Of a DNA stretch of 25,411 nucleotides, positions 18,041 to 24,777 are shown one piece after another. Origin of the DNA: Prolixibacteraceae bacterium (GTDB lineage: Bacteria; Bacteroidota; Bacteroidia; Bacteroidales; Prolixibacteraceae); NCBI GenBank assembly GCA_007116765.1, contig SKHV01000199.1:1-25411 (forward strand), written 5' to 3'. The translations under genes were made by a program, and so were the position numbers. Under the pieces are notes generated by a model. That model searched no databases and was not told where the DNA came from. It saw only the letters and a program-made list of their open reading frames with translations. Each line of letters opens with the position of its first letter. Positions within the stretch are counted from its first letter, which is position 1.

Positions 18041-18865
18041 ATGAGAACCAGAACCATAATTGCAGCCGCATTAATGCTTTTAACTATGAACAATTTTGCG
18101 CAAGACAGCAATTTCTACATCTATCTGTGTTTCGGACAATCGAACATGGAAGGACAAGGAATAATTGAAGCACAAGACAGAGATGTTGACAGCCGCTTCA
18201 AGGTGCTACAAGCACTCAATTGCCCCGAACTGAACCGCGAAAAAGGAAAATGGTACACCGCAACACCCCCGCTTTGCCAATGTGGCTCTCAACTTTCGCC
18301 TGCCGATTATTTTGGTCGCACAATGATTGAGAATCTCCCCGACAGTATCACTGTAGGAGTAATTAATGTTGCCATTGGCGGCTGCGACATCAGGCTGTTC
18401 GACAAAGATATTTACCAGGATCATGACTCCACTTACGCTGAAAGTTGGTTTACCGAAAAAGTGGAAGCCTATGAGTGGAACCCATATCAATATTTGATGG
18501 ATCTTGCCAGACTGGCGCAAAAGGACGGGGTGATAAAAGGAATATTACTACACCAAGGAGAAACAAATACCGGACAGGAACAATGGCCTGAATATGTAAA
18601 GAAAATATATCACAACATGCTGGAAGAGCTTTCGCTAAATGCCGAATCGGTACCTTTGTTGGCCGGCGAAGTGCTTGACGAAGAAGGGAGTTGCTGTGCA
18701 AGCATGAATGAAATTATCAACACCCTGCCCGATGTTGTACCTACCGCACATATAATATCATCAGAAGGATGCAAAGGAATGGATAATGCTCATTTCGATT
18801 CAGAAGGTTACAGGATACTTGGCAGGCGCTATGCCGAAAAGATGCTCTCGCTAATGAAAGAATAA
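18041..18865 (+). CDS. Secreted SGNH acetylesterase, CE6/SASA type
   Basis: A 274-residue protein with a signal peptide at 1-20 (TIIAAALMLLTMNNFAQ). The mature part is the SASA/carbohydrate esterase family 6 fold: block I GQSNMEGQG with nucleophile Ser34, the oxyanion glycine in AIGGCD at 111-116, HQGETN at 171-176, and the catalytic Asp248 and His251 in DNAHFD. CE6 members remove acetyl groups from xylan; SASA members can act on sialic acid acetyl esters. The length and the motif blocks fit CE6 better, but substrate is not certain. Cys30, Cys79, Cys81, Cys115, Cys218 and Cys219 could form disulfides. Placement 4 bp after cvfB suggests translational coupling, an unusual pair. It is convergent with the mevalonate operon, 84 bp away. 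Confidence 0.88.
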   Translation: MRTRTIIAAALMLLTMNNFAQDSNFYIYLCFGQSNMEGQGIIEAQDRDVDSRFKVLQALNCPELNREKGKWYTATPPLCQCGSQLSPADYFGRTMIENLPDSITVGVINVAIGGCDIRLFDKDIYQDHDSTYAESWFTEKVEAYEWNPYQYLMDLARLAQKDGVIKGILLHQGETNTGQEQWPEYVKKIYHNMLEELSLNAESVPLLAGEVLDEEGSCCASMNEIINTLPDVVPTAHIISSEGCKGMDNAHFDSEGYRILGRRYAEKMLSLMKE

Positions 18866-18949
18866 ATAAGGATTTTACATCACATAATACCTTTGTAATA
18901 TTTGCCGAATTAAAGCTTAGTGCTTCTGATGTAGCAATTAATCTCAGAC

Positions 18950-19864
18950 TTAGAGCAATAAATAACTCAAGCCATTATCATTAAAGTATTTTTCGCATTC
19001 ATTACTATGCGAAAAACAGAGCATGTAGCCCCCACCCCCCGAGCCACAAAGCTTTAAGGCAAAACTCCCATCCTCTAAACCTGCCTCAAAATGTTTTCTG
19101 AACGCCTGTGGTATCATGGGTGCTAAATAATTCAACTGGAAGTGCGAAATAGCCAGTATATCATCAAACATGAACTTTTCACCATTTATCGCAGCATCAA
19201 CAAGCCTGTTGTTTGAATCAAAAAATTCAGTTTGGCTAATGCGCCTGAAACCGTCGTCTTCAAGTTGTTTCTTAAACCATTCTACTAAATCAGAGGTTTT
19301 TGACTGGCCTCCGGTATCAAGCAAATAAACATTTAGTCCCGATTGTTCAATGCTCCAATCCGGAAGCAATCCGGCACCGGCATTACCACGCAAAACAAGC
19401 GTTTGCTGAAAATAAGCCACAGCCGGGTCAATACCCGAGCTTAAACCGTGATAAAAACGCTCTATTGCTGCAAGTCGTGCTTTCACAAGGGATAAGTCAT
19501 TATTGTCGTTGGTTTTGTAGGCATTGTATACAGCAGCCACCAATGCTCCCGAACTTCCCAAACCATAGGCTGAAGGAATATCAGAATTGAACCACAAACC
19601 GGCCTCACAATCCTGCTTGAAACTCTGTAAATTAATAAATGGATAATCTATTTTTTCAGCATTCAAAAAAGCAAACAACTGTTGTAAGGCGCTATTCGAC
19701 TCAATAGCTTTGCTGTGTTCAAGCTGCTTTGCCTCGAACTTTAAGCTTCCACCGTACCGTTTGTAGGGTATAGCCAAGCCACTTCCACCGGCAACAATGC
19801 CGTACTCTCCAAAAAGTAAAATTTTTGCAGGAAAAATATGGGCTAAACCAGCATTCATTTTCAT
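18950..19864 (-). CDS. mvk: Mevalonate kinase (GHMP family)
   Basis: A 304-residue GHMP kinase that phosphorylates mevalonate to mevalonate-5-phosphate. Motif I is FPAKILLFGEYGIV at 11-24, motif II (ATP P-loop) IPSAYGLGSSGAL at 96-108, the catalytic-Asp segment HGLSSGIDP with Asp146, and motif III KLCGSGGGGYM at 271-281. The LLDTGGQSKTSDLV stretch at 181-194 is typical of the family. It is the last gene of the operon, 6 bp after the decarboxylase stop, so translation is likely coupled. The start could be Met1 or Met3. Other GHMP kinases (phosphomevalonate or homoserine kinase) are less likely because HGLSSGID is the mevalonate-kinase form. Confidence 0.88.
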   Translation of the reverse strand: MKMNAGLAHIFPAKILLFGEYGIVAGGSGLAIPYKRYGGSLKFEAKQLEHSKAIESNSALQQLFAFLNAEKIDYPFINLQSFKQDCEAGLWFNSDIPSAYGLGSSGALVAAVYNAYKTNDNNDLSLVKARLAAIERFYHGLSSGIDPAVAYFQQTLVLRGNAGAGLLPDWSIEQSGLNVYLLDTGGQSKTSDLVEWFKKQLEDDGFRRISQTEFFDSNNRLVDAAINGEKFMFDDILAISHFQLNYLAPMIPQAFRKHFEAGLEDGSFALKLCGSGGGGYMLCFSHSNECEKYFNDNGLSYLLL

Positions 19865-19870
19865 AAATTA

Positions 19871-20923
19871 CTATTTCATCCTTTCCGGTCCATCCCCTAT
19901 TTCATCGTCAATCCAACGGCCATTTTCACAATACTGTAGTAATTCGTTCTCGATAAACTGCATTACATTTTCTCGTTCGGTTTGCGGATACAACAAATGG
20001 ATATTAGGCCCTGCATCAATGGTAAATGCGATTTTGGTGCGGGTTTCGTTCCTGAATTGCCGAACTGCATCAATTATTTGCAAGGAGCCCGGCTTTAGCA
20101 GCAACCCCTCGGGCGACGAGGTCATAAGCAGGCCGTGCAACGATAAAGCTTCGTTTTCAACCACGCAGGCAAAGGAGTCGAAATCGCCTACCTGCATGCT
20201 TACCATTAAAGCCTCCAGGTTCATGGCAGCCTGACGGTAGCGCCCGGTTGCGTAAGGGTGTACTTTCATCAGGTGATGACCAAGCGAGCTGCTCACTTTT
20301 TTAGGCGTTGTATCAACCAGCAATATAGCATCTCCCAAACCCGAGAACACTTCATGTGGACTAAAATCAAGTGGCGAAGCATAAGTATCGCTGCTATTTT
20401 TAATACCTTCAGCTACACCCCAGGTTGACCAGCTACCATATACCGAGCGCGATGCACTCCCCGATCCCAGACGTGCAATGTGCGATGCTCGCTTGAAAAA
20501 ATCGGACTTTGCAAGTTTCTTACCGCTCACCTCCTCTTCCATTGACACTAGGCACAAGGCCATTGCGCTCATCGACGATGCTGAAGATGCAATACCTGCC
20601 GAATGCGGAAAACTGTTTGAACTGCTGAACTTTAAATAATAGTCACCCAAAAATGGCATTTCACTTTTCAGGCGCTCAAGGTAGATAATTACCTTTTCTT
20701 CGAAAATCTGGCTGCGTTCACCATCAAAGAAGTATTGAACTTCCATATCGTTGGGCGAATGCCTGTATTGCAGTTCAGTATTAGTAGCCGCGTTCTTCAG
20801 AGTCATGCTCAAAGAGGCATTTTGTGGAAGCTGTACCCCATGCTTGCCCCAGTATTTTATCAGTGCTATATTCGATGGGCTTTTCCAGGAAATAATGTCA
20901 TTGGTCATAGTCAAAATAGTCAT
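19871..20923 (-). CDS. mvaD: Diphosphomevalonate decarboxylase
   Basis: A 350-residue cytoplasmic enzyme that phosphorylates and decarboxylates mevalonate diphosphate to isopentenyl diphosphate. Diagnostic segments are SNIALIKYWGKHG at 17-29, LPQNASLSMTL at 32-42, HSAGIASSASSMSAMAL at 107-123 (P-loop), GSGSASRSVYG at 153-163, and the catalytic Asp303 in FTIDAGPNIHLLYP at 300-313. The Lys-Tyr-Trp-Gly-Lys and TIDAGPN motifs distinguish it from mevalonate and phosphomevalonate kinases, and favour the classical route over the archaeal one. It lies 27 bp after the GYDIA kinase and 6 bp before mevalonate kinase. A second ATG at 20908 (Met6) is a possible start. Confidence 0.95.
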   Translation of the reverse strand: MTILTMTNDIISWKSPSNIALIKYWGKHGVQLPQNASLSMTLKNAATNTELQYRHSPNDMEVQYFFDGERSQIFEEKVIIYLERLKSEMPFLGDYYLKFSSSNSFPHSAGIASSASSMSAMALCLVSMEEEVSGKKLAKSDFFKRASHIARLGSGSASRSVYGSWSTWGVAEGIKNSSDTYASPLDFSPHEVFSGLGDAILLVDTTPKKVSSSLGHHLMKVHPYATGRYRQAAMNLEALMVSMQVGDFDSFACVVENEALSLHGLLMTSSPEGLLLKPGSLQIIDAVRQFRNETRTKIAFTIDAGPNIHLLYPQTERENVMQFIENELLQYCENGRWIDDEIGDGPERMK

Positions 20924-20950
20924 TTGTAATTTATCAAAAGCAATTAGCTT

Positions 20951-21877
20951 TTACTGTTTAATTAACCGATTGAACATTAAAACAGTACGAAAGCCTTTTT
21001 GGTTGAAATAATTTTGAACATATTCGAAAGTTTTTTCTGTAGCAAGCAGGATAAAATCGCCCCCCCAAGCACCCAATGACTTAATTTCACCATCGAAATC
21101 GGGGAAAAGTTGCTCTTTAACCTTTGTTTTATGAATTATGGAAGAAATAATATTTTCGTGTTGCTCAATCAACTGCATAAATCCACCTAAATGCTTACAA
21201 TGAAGCATTTCCATTGTAATTCGATTGATTTTTCCAATTTCAACTGAATAATTTTTATTCTTGTCAAACCTTGCAATCTCATCGCGTGAGTTTTGCTTCT
21301 GCCCAAGCCACACCAGGAAAAGTTGAGAAATAAACGGCGGTGCAAATCCTACGCTTTGAACATGTGGCTTTTCATCAATCAACTGATAAAGCAATGGAAT
21401 ATTTGAACGTGCGCAGGCAATGTCGTAACCCGACCCATGAAATGCCATTTTGTTGAGTTGGTAGGCATCGCAACCAGCCCACCAGGCAATGTTCGAAATA
21501 AGCGTACTGCTTGAGCCAAGACCCCATTCAAGGTCGAATTCAACATTGGCCTTAACCCTGCATCCTTTGGATCCACTCAAAAACAGAGGATTCAATTGTT
21601 TGGTAAAGCGCAGTATTTCAAGCAATTTTTCGGCTTTTTCATTATCATTACTTTCAATTAGCTCAAAATACGGCAGAGAAATTTTTACATTTATCCAAGC
21701 ATCTCCCTTCACAGTCGATATCCATTCAATGTAGCCCGAACCGTTTTCTTCAACATGCAAGTCCTGACCTACATTTAAGGGAACAGCCAATGCTTTTGCG
21801 CCTTTCAGAACAAGATACTCGGCCGTTAAAAGAAGCTTACCGTTGGAATGATATTTTGAAAAAGAGTCAGTAGTCAT
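20951..21877 (-). CDS. GYDIA-family GHMP kinase, candidate phosphomevalonate kinase
   Basis: A 308-residue GHMP kinase. Motif I is SNGKLLLTAEYLVLKG at 11-26, motif II EWGLGSSSTL at 117-126, then HGSGYDIACA at 147-156 that names the family, and motif III SLGAWGGDF at 267-275. It lies between HMG-CoA reductase and diphosphomevalonate decarboxylase (gaps of 49 and 27 bp). The operon already has a mevalonate kinase and a decarboxylase, so the missing step is phosphorylation of mevalonate-5-phosphate. From memory, phosphomevalonate kinases carry GSGxDVA and GAGGGD at the two equivalent places; here they read GSGYDIA and GAWGGD. The Trp in the glycine loop is unusual. The kinase fold is certain; the substrate is inferred. 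Confidence 0.8.
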   Translation of the reverse strand: MTTDSFSKYHSNGKLLLTAEYLVLKGAKALAVPLNVGQDLHVEENGSGYIEWISTVKGDAWINVKISLPYFELIESNDNEKAEKLLEILRFTKQLNPLFLSGSKGCRVKANVEFDLEWGLGSSSTLISNIAWWAGCDAYQLNKMAFHGSGYDIACARSNIPLLYQLIDEKPHVQSVGFAPPFISQLFLVWLGQKQNSRDEIARFDKNKNYSVEIGKINRITMEMLHCKHLGGFMQLIEQHENIISSIIHKTKVKEQLFPDFDGEIKSLGAWGGDFILLATEKTFEYVQNYFNQKGFRTVLMFNRLIKQ

Positions 21878-21926
21878 TGGTCATTATAAGAACATTACGA
21901 TTAAAATTGACTTCCACAAATAAAAA

Positions 21927-23252
21927 TCATGCCGTCAAGAAACTGCTTACTGCCGAATACGATACCACTTTGTTTTTGAAGTATTCCATGGCGGCTGCTT
22001 TTTGCTGCTCGGTAGCACCTAGCTGGCTTAAAAGGTTGGGAAGGTGCATTTTCATGTGCCCCTTTTGTATGCCCGAAGTAATCAACGATGTTACTGCCGA
22101 AAAGTTATTGGCCATGCCCAGTGCGGCTATAATTCCCATGAGCTTTTTTGCCGATGGATTGCGCAGCATTTTCAGTGCTAAAGCGGCCATGGGGTGACTT
22201 TTTGTTAGTCCTCCAACCGTTCCCACCGCGAGGGGCACTGTAATGGAATATTCGAAAAGCCCATCTTCCACCTTCACATCCGAAAGCGCCCTGTAGCTGC
22301 CATTTTGGGCAGCATAAGCATGACCGGCAGCTTCAACGGCACGCCAGTCGTTACCGGTGGCCAGCACCACCCCATCGATACCGTTGTATATGCCTTTGTT
22401 GTGCGTAACTGCTCGCGAAACATCGGCCTGTGCCATTTGCACGGCCAGTTTAAACCTGTGGGCAAAATCATCGGGTGAATAAGTGCCGCTCATAGGTGCC
22501 AATTCCTCAACCGGGCAGGTTAGCGTGCACTTCACCACGCTTTCGGGGGTATGGTTCGATAAAATGGACATTACCACTTCCAACGTTCCCTGCTGGGCAA
22601 AACCGGTCATGAAATCCTTAAGCGTTGCGGCCATTTCCTCCAAACAGGTATTGATAAAATTAGCCCCCATGGCATCGGCTGTTTCGAAAACCACATCAAG
22701 CTGGTAGTAGTTTGCAAGTTTGCTTGTTAAATCCACCAGTCCGATATCTGTAATGCCTCCCCCCCGGCTCTTCATGCCGGCAGTTATTGTCTCGGTATTT
22801 AGGTAAAGTTCAGCCTCAATTTTAGGGAAAATTTGTTTGAGAAAATCACCCTGCCCGTTCCAGATAAAATGCACCTGCCCCTTTTTCTTAGTTCCCAAAA
22901 CCTCGGTTTTAAAACCTCCATGCTGCGCCCAAAACCCCGCTGCACGCGACGCTGCCGCCACTACCGAACTCTCTTCTATAACCATGGGCACCAGGTACAT
23001 TTCGCCGTTCACCAGCACATTGGGAACAACACCAAAAGGAAGAAAAAAATTGGTGAGGTAATTTTCGCTATACTCGCTAAAAGTTTGTTGCAATACAGGG
23101 TTACTATGTAAAAACGAATCAAGTTCAGGTGCAATATCTACACCTGTGTTGTTTCTTAACAATTCGATACGTTCATCTCGATTAAGCTTAGAGAATCCTG
23201 AAATTATGCTTGTTTTTGAAATATGATTGCCTGTTATTCCGTCATTCGCCAT
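21927..23252 (-). CDS. mvaA: HMG-CoA reductase, class II
   Basis: A 441-residue soluble reductase with no membrane anchor, as in bacterial class II enzymes. Catalytic residues are in place: Glu93 or Glu94 in VIEESSVVAAAS, Lys286 in THNKGIYNGIDG, Asp302 in GNDWRA, and His399 in KGHMKMH near the C-terminus. The cofactor-binding DAMGAN is at 193-198 and GTVGGLTKSHP at 344-354. It reduces HMG-CoA to mevalonate with NADH or NADPH; class II enzymes of known organisms run in either direction, but here the kinases and decarboxylase downstream argue for synthesis. It is the first gene of the four-gene operon, with a perfect 14-bp palindrome just before the ATG. Its GC content looks higher than that of the kinase next to it. 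Confidence 0.96.
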   Translation of the reverse strand: MANDGITGNHISKTSIISGFSKLNRDERIELLRNNTGVDIAPELDSFLHSNPVLQQTFSEYSENYLTNFFLPFGVVPNVLVNGEMYLVPMVIEESSVVAAASRAAGFWAQHGGFKTEVLGTKKKGQVHFIWNGQGDFLKQIFPKIEAELYLNTETITAGMKSRGGGITDIGLVDLTSKLANYYQLDVVFETADAMGANFINTCLEEMAATLKDFMTGFAQQGTLEVVMSILSNHTPESVVKCTLTCPVEELAPMSGTYSPDDFAHRFKLAVQMAQADVSRAVTHNKGIYNGIDGVVLATGNDWRAVEAAGHAYAAQNGSYRALSDVKVEDGLFEYSITVPLAVGTVGGLTKSHPMAALALKMLRNPSAKKLMGIIAALGMANNFSAVTSLITSGIQKGHMKMHLPNLLSQLGATEQQKAAAMEYFKNKVVSYSAVSSFLTA

Positions 23253-23254
23253 AA

Positions 23255-23268
23255 TCTAAATATTTAGA
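23255..23268. promoter_or_regulatory. Perfect 14-bp palindrome before the mevalonate operon
   Basis: TCTAAATATTTAGA is its own reverse complement and ends 2 nt before the mvaA ATG, where a ribosome-binding site or leader would lie. It could be an operator or a weak hairpin. AT-rich palindromes of this size can also arise by chance. Confidence 0.35.
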
Positions 23269-23353
23269 ATATAACATCACAACCCGACTTTGGTTTACTG
23301 TAAAGCAAAAGCACTTAAAAACAATATGGTTTGTAACTACTCAGGTTCTTTTA

Positions 23354-23611
23354 TTACTCACTCCAACTCGCTAGAGCGAAGCGGAAACGAGGGGTTTGTG
23401 TTAACTCGTTTGTGACGAGTAGACGGAGATTTTCCTCACTTTCTAAGAAAGTATAGACATGAGATCCAACACCGGCACCAAACGGCAACTGAACATCTAC
23501 AATTCCGGCTTCGCATGTAATGTTCAGTCTGTTGAGTTCCACTACATCACTCTTGCAAATGGCTAATACCTTCAACTTGTCATTTGCTAAAGCATTTGCT
23601 TCACCGGAATA
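23354..23611 (-). pseudogene. Orphan reading frame, probable gene remnant
   Basis: This 359-bp gap between two genes holds no complete gene, but 85 codons are open from directly after the TAG of the 23612-24658 gene, in the same frame, to a TAA at 23354. There is no in-frame ATG; the only possible start is a TTG at 23573-23575. The product reads like protein (for example NITCEAGIVDVQLPFGAGVG and the end RFRFALASWSE), and I recognise no family. The 3' part is full of small inverted repeats. It may be the 3' remnant of a gene displaced by the exported protein gene, or a dispersed repeat that happens to be open. Confidence 0.4.
23372..23452. repeat. Cluster of short perfect inverted repeats
   Basis: In about 80 bp there are several perfect hairpins: AAACGAG at 23385-23391 with CTCGTTT at 23405-23411, ACTCG at 23404-23408 with CGAGT at 23416-23420, TCGC/GCGA near 23368-23379, and ACTTTC at 23438-23443 with GAAAGT at 23447-23452. 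Some share arms, so alternative folds are possible. The region overlaps the orphan reading frame. Confidence 0.45.
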
Positions 23612-24658
23612 CTATTTTTTGAAAATCTTCCTATTGAAAATCACATAATCATTTTCCACAATAATAAAGTAAATCCCATCAGCAAAATTTCCCATATAAA
23701 TTTGTTCGGATTCCGATTGTGCTTTAGTTGAATGTATTTCTTTTCCCTTAAAATCCAGAATAGAAACACGACTATTCTCAGGTAAATAATCTAAATACAA
23801 TATATTTTTTACCGGATTGGGATAAATACTTATTGAATTTTTGACTGATAATTCAATATCAGTTGTGATTAGTGCTGTAAAATGATTTGAAAAGTAAGGA
23901 TCGATTTGTTCATAAAACTGAATCAGCAATTCAGCTTTCTTTTGTAACAAATAAAAATCTGATAATAATTGCCGAAACTCAGCTAATGGCTCAAATATAT
24001 TTTTTGCAAAGGAATTAAAATCATTCTCCAAACTACTTGTTGCATATTCATTAAGAAATCCAATTGTATTCAATTCAATATTAAACTCTTCTAAATTTAA
24101 ACTGGCATCCAAAACTTCAACCTCACCTTGTCCATATTCAAATGTTTCAGGATTAAGACTCTCCCATTGTACTTTATTGAAATATTGAGGATAATTTCGA
24201 AATAAAATACTAGAAAATTCAGCATGAAAAAGTTGTTTAAAATATCGATCTGTATATCCCAAATCTATTCCATCATTCGTTAAATAAAGCGCATCAGAGC
24301 TGTTTGTACCTCCAAATTGCACTCCATAAAACTCTATCGACTTTAGAATATATATTTTCTGTAAGTTTAATCTAATCACAGATTCAGGGTACATTAATAA
24401 AACCTGATTTATTAATTCAATACTTCGCTCATATTCTGCTTGCTCCAGTGAAACAGCTTTTGCATTTATTTCAGGCGAATACCAGCTATCCGGAAAAATA
24501 GTCCCATTGGCTGAAAAAATTATTTCAACTCCTGTACGGGAATCGATTATTCTATCTTGCGCCTGAATATTATTAGCACAAATTATAAATATGAATATCG
24601 CAAAAAGTCCTGTCCTACCCGCTATTCGTCTAAAAAGCAAAACATTAAAAATGCCCAT
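23612..24658 (-). CDS. T9SS-exported protein of unknown function
   Basis: A 348-residue protein with an N-terminal signal peptide (LFAIFIFIICANNIQAQD, cut after about residue 34; the N-region is long and arginine-rich) and a C-terminal type A T9SS sorting domain at about 272-348: SISIYPNPVKNILYL, a middle strand RVSILDFKGKEI, DGIYFIIVENDY, and the basic end NRKIFKK. The protein is thus expected to be exported across the outer membrane and either released or anchored to the surface. The middle (35-270) is not recognised; it is rich in Asn, Glu and aromatic residues, with no clear catalytic motif. It lies in an AT-rich region and its stop is followed in frame by the orphan frame. The ATG at 24658 is the only good start before the signal peptide. 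Confidence 0.75.
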   Translation of the reverse strand: MGIFNVLLFRRIAGRTGLFAIFIFIICANNIQAQDRIIDSRTGVEIIFSANGTIFPDSWYSPEINAKAVSLEQAEYERSIELINQVLLMYPESVIRLNLQKIYILKSIEFYGVQFGGTNSSDALYLTNDGIDLGYTDRYFKQLFHAEFSSILFRNYPQYFNKVQWESLNPETFEYGQGEVEVLDASLNLEEFNIELNTIGFLNEYATSSLENDFNSFAKNIFEPLAEFRQLLSDFYLLQKKAELLIQFYEQIDPYFSNHFTALITTDIELSVKNSISIYPNPVKNILYLDYLPENSRVSILDFKGKEIHSTKAQSESEQIYMGNFADGIYFIIVENDYVIFNRKIFKK

Positions 24659-24718
24659 TCCGTTTTCTACTTATTTATTTTATTGCCAAAGATAAATGTT
24701 GTTATTGAAAACAAAAGC

Positions 24719-24768
24719 TGTTATAGACATTTGTTATGATTGCTAAAGTTACTGTTAAACATATAACA
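24719..24768. repeat. Imperfect inverted repeat between two minus-strand genes
   Basis: TGTTATA at 24719-24725 and TATAACA at 24762-24768 are inverted copies 36 bp apart, just downstream of the stop of the gene at the right edge. This is the place expected for a terminator or a recombination site, but there is no U-tract and no clear integron attC core, so function is open. Confidence 0.25.
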
Positions 24769-24777
24769 ACACGAGGC

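Noticed and set aside
20951..21877. Second mevalonate kinase or homoserine kinase as the identity of the GYDIA protein
   Set aside because: The operon already has a clear mevalonate kinase, no threonine genes are near, and the GAWGGD and GSGYDIA motifs fit phosphomevalonate kinases better.
24659..24777. Integron attC site between the two rightmost genes
   Set aside because: The inverted pair is present but the core GTTRRRY/RYYYAAC consensus is not met, and no integrase or cassette array is visible.
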